Shown piece after piece: positions 8,630-16,679 of a DNA stretch of 64,000 nucleotides (positions are counted from its first letter, which is position 1; each line of letters opens with the position of its first letter). The notes beneath the pieces were generated by a model. It worked only from the letters and a program-made list of their open reading frames with translations. It ran no database searches and was not told the origin of the DNA. Position numbers and translations under genes: made by a program. The stretch comes from Paenibacillus farraposensis (GTDB lineage: Bacteria > Bacillota > Bacilli > Paenibacillales > Paenibacillaceae): positions 66,240 to 130,239 of the forward strand of contig NZ_JAFFQR010000015.1 in assembly GCF_020736845.1 (NCBI RefSeq), given 5' to 3'.

Positions 8630-8989
8630 ATGATTAACATCACCGATTCCGCTGCTGAGCGTTTGAAGGAAATGCTGGAGCAGCAGGAAACACCAAATAT
8701 GTTTTTGCGACTGGGTGTTACGCCGGGCGGTTGCACCGGATTCTCGTATGCCATGGGCTTTGACGACAATGAGACAGATCAGGATATATATATGAACGTA
8801 CAGGATATGAAAGTCGTAGTGGAGAAAGAAAGCATCCGCTATCTGGACGGTCTGGAAATCGACTTTGAAGAGTCCGGAATGTCAGGCGGCTTTACGATTC
8901 ATAATCCGAATGCCGTAGCTACATGCGGCTGTGGTTCAAGCTTCCGTACGCGTGACGATGCTGGTAAGCCGAGCGAAGAGCCTTGCTAA
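8630..8989 (+). CDS. IscA/HesB-type iron-sulfur cluster assembly protein
   Basis: ATG 8630 has AAGGAGG ending 8 nt upstream, so the upstream in-frame codons are not counted. The 119-residue A-type carrier shows the three conserved cysteines: one in PGGCTGFSY (about residue 35) and two in TCGCGSSF (about residues 101 and 103). The family accepts or delivers Fe-S clusters. The C-terminal tail RTRDDAGKPSEEPC ends in a further cysteine. It stands alone, followed by a strong terminator, in a neighbourhood rich in Fe-S and flavin enzymes. Confidence 0.93.
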   Translation: MINITDSAAERLKEMLEQQETPNMFLRLGVTPGGCTGFSYAMGFDDNETDQDIYMNVQDMKVVVEKESIRYLDGLEIDFEESGMSGGFTIHNPNAVATCGCGSSFRTRDDAGKPSEEPC

Positions 8990-9018
8990 TAATATTTTTA
9001 GGCTGCTTGTAGTCCAAC

Positions 9019-9070
9019 CCTTTTGAAGCTATGTGTGATACCAAACATAGCTTCAAAAGGATTTTATTTT
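9019..9070 (+). terminator. Terminator of the IscA-like gene
   Basis: CCTTTTGAAGCTATG pairs perfectly with CATAGCTTCAAAAGG around a 12-nt loop, followed by ATTTTATTTTG. Confidence 0.9.
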
Positions 9071-9192
9071 GTAAAAATTGCAGAACGAACAGCTGCTTAT
9101 TGGATTGCTAGTAATCACCTTCAACGGGCGGAATAAGGCGTGCTTGTCTGAACAGGCCACCGTGTAGATGACGCCCACGCCGGGCATACGAA

Positions 9193-9229
9193 CAAAGAGC
9201 CAGAGAGAATTTTCCTCTCTGGCTCTTTG
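9193..9229 (-). terminator. Terminator of the LPMO gene
   Basis: AAAGAGCCAGAGAG and CTCTCTGGCTCTTT form a 14-bp perfect stem with a 7-nt loop, about 70 nt past the stop of the minus-strand LPMO gene. It could act in both directions. Confidence 0.75.
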
Positions 9230-9296
9230 GGGTATGTCTGAAAGTTTAAACTTGACTCGACAACTGCCTCTTCGTTTTTGAAAAAAAATTCCACCC

Positions 9297-10145
9297 TTAC
9301 GCGCTGTCTTCCTCATCTGGTGGCACGTCGCCGATCAACTTCCACGGACCCCACTGTCCTGTCGTTCCCGGTTCCTGTCCACGGGTCCACCACAGAGCTT
9401 TCCACAATTGCCCATTGTGTAGAACGATTTCACCTTCGGTGTAGATCCTGACGGTATTCCAGACGAGGTACTTTCCGAAACGGTTGGGATCTCCCGGGAA
9501 ACCCTTGTCGGGCGTGGTCGGTGCCGATGGATTGATGCTGAGATTAACATCCATCGCTTGGTAGAAGGCATTCTCTGTATCCGCGATATCCCAAACGCCA
9601 ACGATAACGTGATATCCTTCCCGGTCATTCGGAACAAAGCAATCGTTATAAGTGTCGATTGGCGGAATCGCACCGTCATCTATATAACGGCAAAATAACT
9701 CAAGATCCTCTCGTTTTAACGGGGAATTGGGGTCCCAGCCTTTTTTCGTAATATAGTAATCCCATGTATTCGTGCTGTGATTAGCTGTAAGTTTCCAATG
9801 AAACGTATGCTCCCCGCCTACCATATCTACCTTGGTCCAGCGATCGGCTGTTTGCTCGTCGAGTTCTAAAAATTTCGCGCCGCTGGCGATCTTGCCGTCA
9901 GGAACGCCGAATTCAGGGAAATCCCCTCGCCCTTCCACACTAAAAGGCTCCCATCTCACTGGCCCGCAATTGGTGTTTTGGCCCGTGGAACATAGATGAG
10001 CGCGGCTGTCCGTCAAATACCCATGAGCGGAAGCATTTTCCGCAAAAACAAACGAACCCGCCAGCATTAGGAACAGAGCTCCTATCGAGAAAATAAACCA
10101 TTTCATAGATAACTTACGATAATTCACAAAAGTCCGGATTGTCAT
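9297..10145 (-). CDS. Secreted lytic polysaccharide monooxygenase (AA10) with chitin-binding module
   Basis: 282 residues. A long signal peptide ends ENASA (residue 40), leaving His41 (HGYL) as the mature N-terminus; with His123 in TANHSTNTW this forms the copper histidine brace of AA10 enzymes. The domain runs to about residue 210 and is followed by a C-terminal CBM5/12-like module (YTEGEIVLHNGQLWKALWWTRGQEPG), which binds chitin. The family oxidatively cleaves chitin or cellulose. AAGGAGGAG lies 6 nt upstream of the ATG. A candidate CcpA (cre) site lies 58 nt upstream. Cysteine pairs at 52/60 suit a secreted protein. Chitin is the probable substrate. Confidence 0.94.
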   Translation of the reverse strand: MTIRTFVNYRKLSMKWFIFSIGALFLMLAGSFVFAENASAHGYLTDSRAHLCSTGQNTNCGPVRWEPFSVEGRGDFPEFGVPDGKIASGAKFLELDEQTADRWTKVDMVGGEHTFHWKLTANHSTNTWDYYITKKGWDPNSPLKREDLELFCRYIDDGAIPPIDTYNDCFVPNDREGYHVIVGVWDIADTENAFYQAMDVNLSINPSAPTTPDKGFPGDPNRFGKYLVWNTVRIYTEGEIVLHNGQLWKALWWTRGQEPGTTGQWGPWKLIGDVPPDEEDSA

Positions 10146-10202
10146 GTTTTTACTCCTCCTTACATTTTTTAATAGGTCTTGCAGGGGTTTCTAATCTAGC
10201 TT

Positions 10203-10216
10203 TGATAACGCTTTCA
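10203..10216 (-). promoter_or_regulatory. Candidate cre (CcpA) site upstream of the LPMO gene
   Basis: TGATAACGCTTTCA matches the cre consensus TGWAANCGNTNWCA at all but one position. It lies 58 nt upstream of the LPMO start, where carbon catabolite control of a secreted polysaccharide-degrading enzyme would be expected. This is a sequence match only. Confidence 0.5.
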
Positions 10217-10801
10217 AAAATGAGACGTCATCATCAAGCGGCTTTAGGGGTTCCTCCTTTCGAAAAATTATTATGAATCCATTCCAAAAAGGCCTGTCCA
10301 TTCTTAGATGAGAATAAATAAGCAGCAGCGGCTTCCCGGAAAATGATTCCAAATGATAAATGATTCAAGAAAAAATGTATTTATTTTCTATACAATACAT
10401 TGAAATTGTGTAATTGTCAATATTTTCAATGGAATATACCAATAAATTTTGGATATATATGAGAACGTATGTCGAAATTCAAAACATTTTTAGCGTCGAT
10501 TCTTTCAAGAATGCTCACCTCACTAAGTAGACATCAGGTATCTGTTATAGCGAGAACATATTAAAAAACAACATTTTTTTACTTAAGAGAGTTTATGGTT
10601 TAGCGTTTTGCCCTTAAAAAGAATATAAAGTCATTCCTATCAATTCCCAATTTTGAAGTAGAATATTTTGAAGGTCTCACATGAGGGTCAAAACCTGTTG
10701 GTGCGTGGAGCCTATTGTTTGAATAGAGTAATGGTGTAGCTGATAGATTTGATAATTGATTCATAGGGTGCTTGGAAATGAGGATTGTATGATAATAACA
10801 G
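10217..10801. other. AT-rich intergenic region, no gene seen
   Basis: About 585 nt, markedly more AT-rich than its surroundings, between the LPMO gene and a decayed mobile-element patch. No ORF here has a convincing ribosome site or recognisable protein. It probably contains the LPMO promoter near its left edge. Confidence 0.5.
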
Positions 10802-11056
10802 ATGAGGATATGGAATCTGAACTTTAACGCTATCACAGATATTGAAAAATTCATAAAACTGGATGGGGATCGGTACAAGCTTGATCCTGCCGCAAAAGAG
10901 GTTGTAAGCAAGAAAATTTTTGATAACTACACTAAAGCGGTTGACTCTGTAAATGAGCAACTTAAAAATGGGATTCTGCAAATAAAAAATGGTGAACTTG
11001 TCGCAAATCCTGACTACAAAGAGATAGGTACGATTATATACGACAATTGGTACTAG
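10802..11056 (+). CDS. Short unrecognised ORF, possibly a gene remnant
   Basis: An 84-codon ORF from ATG 10802 with no good ribosome binding site and a stop directly upstream. The product is Lys/Asp-rich with natural-looking amphipathic composition (DGDRYKLDPAAKEVVSKK), unlike most shadow frames, so it may be the 3' part of a decayed gene. It ends 15-20 nt before the IS30 transposase remnant, which may have truncated or displaced it. I do not recognise the family. Confidence 0.35.
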   Translation: MRIWNLNFNAITDIEKFIKLDGDRYKLDPAAKEVVSKKIFDNYTKAVDSVNEQLKNGILQIKNGELVANPDYKEIGTIIYDNWY

Positions 11057-11066
11057 TGGGGATATG

Positions 11067-11533
11067 CATTGACGCTCTCGGGAAACGTCTGGCCATAGGG
11101 AACTGGATACCGTCGTCTCAGGCCGTGGAAAAAGCAAGGGCTGCGTGGCCACATTTGTGGAACGCAAAACCCGTCAGTACACCGCCATTCAGATGCCGGA
11201 TCGCACGGCGTTGTCCATGGAGATTGCGTTTGGTGCAGCTTCTTCCCAGTACTCTACTGCTCATTCCAAACGGCAACCGGTGACCGTGGCAAAGAGTTTG
11301 CCTGCTATGCCAATTTGGAAGCTACTCATGATGTACAAATCTATTTTGCTGATCCGTATTCCTCCTGGCAACGGGGCTCTAATGAAAACGCGAATGGCTT
11401 GCTGCGAGAGTTCTTCCCGAAAGGTACAGATTTGGCCCAAATTACAGATGAAGCCTTGTGGAAAGCTCTCCACCTGATTAATCATAGACCCCGAAAATGT
11501 TTGGGGTGGAAAACCGTCTGTCACATAACATAA
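11067..11533 (+). pseudogene. IS30-family transposase remnant, C-terminal part, frameshifted
   Basis: From about 11083 one frame reads ELDTVVSGRGKSKGCVATFVERKTRQYTAIQMPDRTA, matching the start of the IS30 DDE catalytic domain. After about 11240 the match moves to another frame and resumes as EATHDVQIYFADPYSSWQRGSNENANGLLREFFPKG (from 11315) and ends LINHRPRKCLGWKT. The last part carries the final acidic residue of the DDE triad (in SNENANG). The N-terminal helix-turn-helix half is missing and the middle is shortened and shifted, so no active transposase can be made. No terminal inverted repeats were seen. Confidence 0.85.
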
Positions 11534-11859
11534 GCACGCTTATTCTATTGTTTGTTTGATCCTCTGAATGGTGCGCTTCCAGATCGGCTTCTTTGCTTAG
11601 CACCTCTCTCAATCCCACGACCTATTACTTCCAATGGCTGGAATGAAAAGAGAGAATATATGCTGAAAATGTGCGAAATGTATCATTTTTTATCACAAAA
11701 CGATAAGATGGGAAATGAAAACGGACTTAATGTGTTATACTTAATGTATCAAAGGACAAGAGTCTAAATGACCGGTAAGACCCTTTCGTTTGAAGGGCCG
11801 TTATAAGGTTCAACGTTTATCCAAAATAAATGGTCAAAAGGAAAAGGGGATATGCTGAC
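11534..11859. other. Intergenic region after the IS30 remnant
   Basis: About 325 nt with no supported gene. A 71-codon TTG-initiated frame exists but lacks a ribosome site and natural composition. The promoter of the following small gene probably lies here. Confidence 0.45.
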
Positions 11860-12180
11860 GTGAGAGTGAATTTAAAGTTTACGAACAAAGGGCAGGTAGC
11901 TGTTGAGAACTTTAACAATGAAGAGCTGATTGAAATCTTTACCCGTTACATCAAGACGTTAAGTAAAAAGTATGATATTTCGGTTACGGTACCGGAAGAA
12001 CTGAATGAGCAGATTCTGGCAGAGGGTACCGTCAAGGTTGTATTGGGTCGAATTAATTGTGACATGGATGCTTTTTTCAAGGAACTGAGCCGGGATATCA
12101 AGGTGCCACTGGTGAAAAGATTGGGGACCAAGCTGGATAATGTATTTAAGACCGAGGTCGTGGAGCGAGAAGAGGACTAA
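11860..12180 (+). CDS. Hypothetical small protein, conserved-looking
   Basis: GTG 11860 has AAAAGGGGA ending about 10 nt upstream, while ATG 11830 in the same frame has no ribosome site; the start is therefore uncertain by 10 codons. The 106-residue product (VRVNLKFTNKGQVAVENFNNEE) is acidic, mixed alpha/beta and soluble, with no signal peptide or membrane segment. It has normal codon use and ends in a charged tail, so it looks like a real gene. It is convergent with mqnD, separated by a hairpin. I do not recognise the family. Confidence 0.65.
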   Translation: MRVNLKFTNKGQVAVENFNNEELIEIFTRYIKTLSKKYDISVTVPEELNEQILAEGTVKVVLGRINCDMDAFFKELSRDIKVPLVKRLGTKLDNVFKTEVVEREED

Positions 12181-12239
12181 ATACAGCATATAGGCGGAGT
12201 CTATCATGAGAGTTCGTTATACGAAATACGAAGAAAAGG

Positions 12240-12294
12240 TAAAACCTCCCGAACCGGGCGCATGGATAGTCATGTGCTCGCTAGGGAGGTTTTG
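12240..12294. terminator. Bidirectional hairpin between the hypothetical gene and mqnD
   Basis: AAAACCTCCC pairs with GGGAGGTTTT over a 33-nt loop, followed by GTTGATTT. It lies between convergent genes and carries A and T tracts on both sides. The long loop makes it a moderate call. Confidence 0.6.
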
Positions 12295-12354
12295 TTGATT
12301 TCTAGAGGTTGGTTCATACCGCGCACGCAAGATCATACGGGACGTTTGTCACGA

Positions 12355-13209
12355 TTAGCGTGTTTTGGACGCAAGGCGCAGCTTGGCCAAGTCAAACGAA
12401 GGCACCAGTCCTTCCTGTGCGGCACGTCCAAGCAAGGCTTCGATGGCAGCATAACCACTGTCGCCCAGATTGGCGGTAAAATCGTTCACGTACAGATCGA
12501 TATGCGACTGGGCGACTGCGAGTGAAAGCTCCTGTGCATGAGACAATACATACTCGCGGGAAGCCTCAGGATGCTTCCATGCGTACTCAACAGAGGCGCG
12601 TACCCAGTCTGTGATCGCATCCAGATCCAGGTGGCGACGGGCAATAATCGCTCCGAGCGGGATCGGGAGCCCTGTATCTTCCTCCCACCAGTTGCCCAGA
12701 TCGACTTGCTTGCTGAGTCCGTAGGACGGATATGTAAATCGTGCCTCATGAATCACCAGTCCGGCATCCATATGTCCGTCGCGAACCGCAGGCATGATCT
12801 GGTCAAACGGCATCACAACAATTTCGCCAACACCCCCCGGGACGTGCTTGGCTGCCCACAGGCGGAACAGCAGGTAGGCGGTAGAGCGTTCACTTGGTAC
12901 GGCTACACGCTTGCCGGACAAGGCTTCCGGGTCTTCCGCTGTAGAGTCTTCCTTGGTTAGCACGAGCGGTCCACAACCCCGGCCCAGTGCGCCGCCACAA
13001 GGCAGAAGAGCATATTCATCCAGCACCCAAGGGAGGGCGGCATACGATATTTTCATCATATCCAGGCCATCTAGCGTAACCGCAAGGTTGTTGGTGATGT
13101 CGATATCGGCATAGGTAATGTCTAGTGGGGGTGCGCCTGGAATCAATCCGTGCGCCAGGGCATGAAAGACAAAAGTGTCATTAGGACAAGGCGAAAAAGC
13201 AATTTGCAT
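12355..13209 (-). CDS. mqnD: 1,4-dihydroxy-6-naphthoate synthase MqnD
   Basis: The 284-residue protein has the periplasmic-binding-like fold. The N-terminal FSPCPNDTFVFHAL is the hallmark of MqnD, followed by LGRGCGPLV (about residue 80) and HEARFTYPSYGL, which contribute to the cyclic de-hypoxanthine futalosine site. The enzyme converts cyclic dehypoxanthinylfutalosine to 1,4-dihydroxy-6-naphthoate. MqnA is a relative, but the SPCPNDTF opening fits MqnD. Its ATG directly follows the mqnB stop, and its ribosome site GGAGGT is embedded in the last codons of mqnB, implying coupling. Confidence 0.94.
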   Translation of the reverse strand: MQIAFSPCPNDTFVFHALAHGLIPGAPPLDITYADIDITNNLAVTLDGLDMMKISYAALPWVLDEYALLPCGGALGRGCGPLVLTKEDSTAEDPEALSGKRVAVPSERSTAYLLFRLWAAKHVPGGVGEIVVMPFDQIMPAVRDGHMDAGLVIHEARFTYPSYGLSKQVDLGNWWEEDTGLPIPLGAIIARRHLDLDAITDWVRASVEYAWKHPEASREYVLSHAQELSLAVAQSHIDLYVNDFTANLGDSGYAAIEALLGRAAQEGLVPSFDLAKLRLASKTR

Positions 13210-13869
13210 CTATATAACCTCCGTTATTGTAGAAAATGCGGCTTCGAGTGCCTGCAAAGCCTCTTTGATCCGCCAGGCCGCACGATCACGCGGGCCGACA
13301 GCATTGGAAATCGTGCGGATTTCCATCACAGGCAGCCCCAGCTTGTTCGCTGCCACGGCTACGCCATAGCCTTCCATGGCTTCGGCAGCCGCTCCAGGCA
13401 CCCGCTTGGCCAGCTGCTCCGCAGTTGCCGACGTGCCTGTGGCTGTTGTAACGGTCAGGATCGGACCTGCTACAGCCGTTTGTCCAGCGGCGCGCAATGC
13501 CTGTACGATTCGCTGGCTGATGGCAGTGTTAACCGTGATTCGGCTGCAGCCAAAGCCCAGCTCGTCCACGCTGCTAAAGCCGTCTGCCGTCTCGGACCCC
13601 AGGTCGGCGGCGATGATCGCGTCCGCAACGACGACGCTCTCCAGCCCGGCGGCCTCGGCAAAGCCGCCGCCAATCCCGGCGCTGATGACCAGGCGAACGT
13701 CGCCAGCAGCCAGCATTAGCGCGGTTGAAGCCGCTGCGGACGGAGCGCCTACGCCAGCCAGCTCAACCGCAAAGCGGGTATCGCCTTTCAGGCCGCGCAG
13801 CACGGCTTCCCGTTCGCTTTCAACCGCGGTCATGATCAGGATGCGTCCATCTGATGTTATGTGCTCCAT
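13210..13869 (-). CDS. mqnB: Futalosine hydrolase MqnB
   Basis: The 219-residue enzyme is of the nucleoside phosphorylase/hydrolase fold. It shows LVISAGIGGGFAEAA (about residue 60), the catalytic-site EAMEGYGVAVAA (about residue 163) and EIRTISNAVGPRD (about residue 185), the Glu and Asp being typical of MTA/futalosine nucleosidases. It removes the base from futalosine (or aminodeoxyfutalosine) ahead of MqnC. It is shorter and more Ala-rich than MTA/SAH nucleosidase and is paired with mqnD, which settles the assignment. It is the first gene of mqnB-mqnD, with zero-gap coupling. Confidence 0.93.
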   Translation of the reverse strand: MEHITSDGRILIMTAVESEREAVLRGLKGDTRFAVELAGVGAPSAAASTALMLAAGDVRLVISAGIGGGFAEAAGLESVVVADAIIAADLGSETADGFSSVDELGFGCSRITVNTAISQRIVQALRAAGQTAVAGPILTVTTATGTSATAEQLAKRVPGAAAEAMEGYGVAVAANKLGLPVMEIRTISNAVGPRDRAAWRIKEALQALEAAFSTITEVI

Positions 13870-13945
13870 CGGTTGATTCCCCTTTAAATTCGCTAATATG
13901 CTCCCTTATCATACTGCTTTTTGTAACGATGTTCAAAAAAATCGA

Positions 13946-13972
13946 CAAAAAAAGCGCTCTATGGCGCTTTTT
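13946..13972. terminator. Small hairpin upstream of mqnB
   Basis: AAAAAGCGC and GCGCTTTTT flank a short loop. An A-tract on one side and a T-tract on the other allow termination on either strand. It separates mqnB from the minus-strand gene at 14.1-14.3 kb. Confidence 0.6.
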
Positions 13973-14088
13973 AAGTAAAGCTTCAATATGCGATACTTGG
14001 ACAATCACAAGTATTCTGTAAATCGCGTTGGTTTTAAAAATGGAACAATTCTAATCTAGAAGAACAGCGCGCGGATAGCATATAATCA

Positions 14089-14334
14089 TTATATCGGCTG
14101 ATCCTTCGCGATCAACTGAAACATCGTAATATTGCGGTCATAATGGCTTGGGGTCCCATCCTGATTGCGTACTCGAATGACCTCGCTGCTGAACAACTCG
14201 ATATATCCACAGCCAATCTCACAGTATACACCTGTCGGGTCCTCTTGCCAGACTGAGACGAGGTGCTGAGACAGCGCTGCGGTGAAGAATTCGATATTTT
14301 TTTGCAGTATGCGCGGTGATTTCTTGGATTCCAT
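14089..14334 (-). CDS. Hypothetical 81-residue protein
   Basis: ATG 14334 has AGGGAGGAT 6-8 nt upstream, a better site than any earlier in-frame start. The product (MESKKSPRILQKNIEFF...) is soluble, with a single cysteine pair in YCEIGCGYIELFSSE. No family is recognised. It diverges from ppk, and the candidate Pho box lies between them, so shared control by PhoP is possible. Confidence 0.65.
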   Translation of the reverse strand: MESKKSPRILQKNIEFFTAALSQHLVSVWQEDPTGVYCEIGCGYIELFSSEVIRVRNQDGTPSHYDRNITMFQLIAKDQPI

Positions 14335-14467
14335 AACGAATATCCTCCCTATATGATGCCATGTGGAAATCAGCGTCAATTCTACTCTATGAAACAGACG
14401 TAAACACTGTACCCTGTAATGCTATTTTTGTAAAGCCTCCGATTGACCTTTTCAACATCCGGTTGTG

Positions 14468-14495
14468 TTTACACACATTTTACATTGCGTTTACA
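14468..14495 (+). promoter_or_regulatory. Candidate PhoP box upstream of ppk
   Basis: Three exact copies of TTTACA start at 14468, 14479 and 14490, each followed by a 5-nt spacer, giving an 11-bp period. This is the arrangement of PhoP boxes in Bacillus (TTnAnA-type hexamers every 11 bp). A possible -10, TACAAT, is at 14529-14534. Phosphate-starvation control of a polyphosphate kinase gene is biologically sensible. No experiment is implied. Confidence 0.6.
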
Positions 14496-14570
14496 CTGCT
14501 GTGATGCTAGCGCGTTTCATCTAATAGTACAATGAAGGTTAACTATACTGCATGAATTGATGGAGGCCAT

Positions 14571-16679
14571 ATGTTGATAGAGAGTCAGAAAAAGGATAAA
14601 GCCGGGTCGGAGCGTTATTTTAATCGGGATTTAAGCTGGATTGAATTTAATCGCCGTGTGCTTCAGGAAGCTCAGGATGCAGATACACCGTTGCTGGAGA
14701 GAGCCAAATTTTTGGCGATTGTGTCCAGCAATTTGGATGAGTTTATGGCTGTTCGGGTGGCAGAGACGAGAGAGAAGATTAAGGCTGGTTTTATGCAAAA
14801 GGATTTTACCGGATATACCCCCTCCGGTTTGTACAAACGCTTGATCAAGCGCACTGACTCGATGGTATCCGAACAATATCGGACTTATCGTGAGATTTCT
14901 CGCCTTTTAACGAAAAAAGGGCTTTTATTGCTTGAATATGAAGACTTGAATACGACACAGCGCAAGTCGCTGGATGCGTATTTTCATGAAATTATATTTC
15001 CGGTGCTTACACCGATGGCGGTTGATCAAAGCCGTCCGTTTCCATTGGTTCACAATAAATATGTATATTTAGCGGTCGTCTTGAGACGTCCGGGGGATAC
15101 GGAGGAGGATAAACCGCTTTTTGCCATTGTACAGGTGCCTTCCAATATTCCACGTATTGTAACAGTGCCGCTGCGTTCCAACAGCAAGAAAAAATCGTTT
15201 ATTTTAATTGAAGAACTGATCAAGCATCATATACAGACGCTCTTCAGCGGGTATATTCCGGAGTCGGTTCATGCCTTTCGCGTGACCCGCAACGCCGATC
15301 TATCCATTAATGAAGAAGAGATCGAAGATTTGCTCGAAGAGATTGAAAAAGAGCTGCGTCGAAGAAGACGAGGCGCGCCGGTAAGGCTTGAAGTGGAAAA
15401 AGGAATTCATTCCTTTGCCCTCATGGAGCTCCAGCGTGAATTTAAGCTGTACGACCATGTGTTTGAGATGGACGGGCCGCTGGATTTGACGTTTTTGTCT
15501 TCCTTTGCCGATCATCTGGAGGGGTATTCACATCTGAAATTTCCGGCGATCAAACCGGTATACCCGGAAGAGCTGCCTCCGCAAGAGGATATTTTCAACG
15601 TACTGCGCAAACGGGATGTGCTGGTATATCATCCGTATGAATCGTTCGATGCGGTGACGGATTTTATCATTGAAGCGTCAGAGGACCCGGATGTGATGGC
15701 CATCAAAATGACCCTGTACCGTGTTAATGGGGAGTCCAGGCTGATTCCGGCATTGGCGCGTGCGGCCGAATCTGGCAAGCAGGTGACGGTGGTCGTGGAG
15801 CTGAAAGCCCGTTTTGACGAGGAACGCAATATTGCCTGGGCGCGCACGCTTGAAAAGGCGGGCTGCCATGTGGTGTATGGACTGGTCGGCTTGAAGACAC
15901 ATGCCAAAATCATTCTCGTAGTACGCCACGAGCGGAATGTACTCAAACGATACGTGCATGTGGGAACTGGCAATTACAATGAAAGCACAGCACGTGTATA
16001 TACGGATATCGGGTTATTTACATCAGACCCGGTGGTGGGTGAGGATGCCTCCGAGCTGTTTAATGAAATTACGGGCTTCTCTGCGCTTAAGACCCTGCAA
16101 GCCTTTACGGTAGCCCCGACGGGGATGAAAAACAAGCTGTTCGAGCTGATTCGCAGGGAAGCGGAGCACGCCCGCACAGGCAAGCCAGCGCGTATCATTG
16201 CCAAAATCAATTCTTTATCCAATCAGGAAATGATTGATGAGCTATATGCCGCTTCTCAGGCAGGGGTGAAGATTGATTTAATTGTTAGAGGAGTTTGCTG
16301 CTTGCGCCCCGGTGTACAGGATTTCAGCGAGAACATCCGGGTGATCAGCATTGTTGATCGTTTTCTGGAGCATTCCAGACTGTTCTATTTCGAAAATGCA
16401 GGCAACTCGGAGCTATTCCTGTCCAGCGCGGATTGGATGACCCGCAATTTGTCCCGCCGGATTGAGCTGATGTGCCCGATTTATGATGACCGCATCAAAG
16501 GGATGCTGGCCGACATTTTGCATTTATCCTTGTCCGACAATGTGAAGGCGCGTCAGCTTTTGCCTAATGGCAGCTATCAGTTTGTAACCAGAAACGACAA
16601 AGAGGCCCCGATCAGGAGCCAGTTCGAAGCGATGAAGGTTAAAAATTGGAAGAAGGAAGAATGGACCACGACAACGTAA
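14571..16679 (+). CDS. ppk: Polyphosphate kinase Ppk1
   Basis: The 702-residue enzyme reversibly makes polyphosphate from ATP. The N-terminal FNRDLSWIEFNRRVLQEA opening is diagnostic of PPK1. The phospholipase-D-like catalytic half holds VELKARFDEERNI, LKTHAKI, whose His corresponds to the autophosphorylated His435 of the E. coli enzyme, and HVGTGNYNESTARVYTD, which holds the second essential His 19 residues later. The length is normal. TGGAGG lies 4-5 nt before the ATG. Its 3' end overlaps that of the convergent ppx gene by 41 nt. A candidate PhoP box lies upstream. Confidence 0.97.
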   Translation: MLIESQKKDKAGSERYFNRDLSWIEFNRRVLQEAQDADTPLLERAKFLAIVSSNLDEFMAVRVAETREKIKAGFMQKDFTGYTPSGLYKRLIKRTDSMVSEQYRTYREISRLLTKKGLLLLEYEDLNTTQRKSLDAYFHEIIFPVLTPMAVDQSRPFPLVHNKYVYLAVVLRRPGDTEEDKPLFAIVQVPSNIPRIVTVPLRSNSKKKSFILIEELIKHHIQTLFSGYIPESVHAFRVTRNADLSINEEEIEDLLEEIEKELRRRRRGAPVRLEVEKGIHSFALMELQREFKLYDHVFEMDGPLDLTFLSSFADHLEGYSHLKFPAIKPVYPEELPPQEDIFNVLRKRDVLVYHPYESFDAVTDFIIEASEDPDVMAIKMTLYRVNGESRLIPALARAAESGKQVTVVVELKARFDEERNIAWARTLEKAGCHVVYGLVGLKTHAKIILVVRHERNVLKRYVHVGTGNYNESTARVYTDIGLFTSDPVVGEDASELFNEITGFSALKTLQAFTVAPTGMKNKLFELIRREAEHARTGKPARIIAKINSLSNQEMIDELYAASQAGVKIDLIVRGVCCLRPGVQDFSENIRVISIVDRFLEHSRLFYFENAGNSELFLSSADWMTRNLSRRIELMCPIYDDRIKGMLADILHLSLSDNVKARQLLPNGSYQFVTRNDKEAPIRSQFEAMKVKNWKKEEWTTTT

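Noticed and set aside
9053-9316. 87-codon minus-strand ORF downstream of the LPMO gene
   Set aside because: Runs through two terminator hairpins and overlaps the LPMO stop region; shadow frame.
10600-10911. 103-codon minus-strand ORF
   Set aside because: No ribosome site; composition and overlap with an AT-rich intergenic region point to a chance frame.
11552-11767. 71-codon ORF after the IS30 remnant
   Set aside because: TTG start without a ribosome site and unnatural composition; probably chance.
13376-13876. 166-codon plus-strand ORF opposite mqnB
   Set aside because: GC-rich mirror frame of mqnB, Ala/Ser-rich with no family features.
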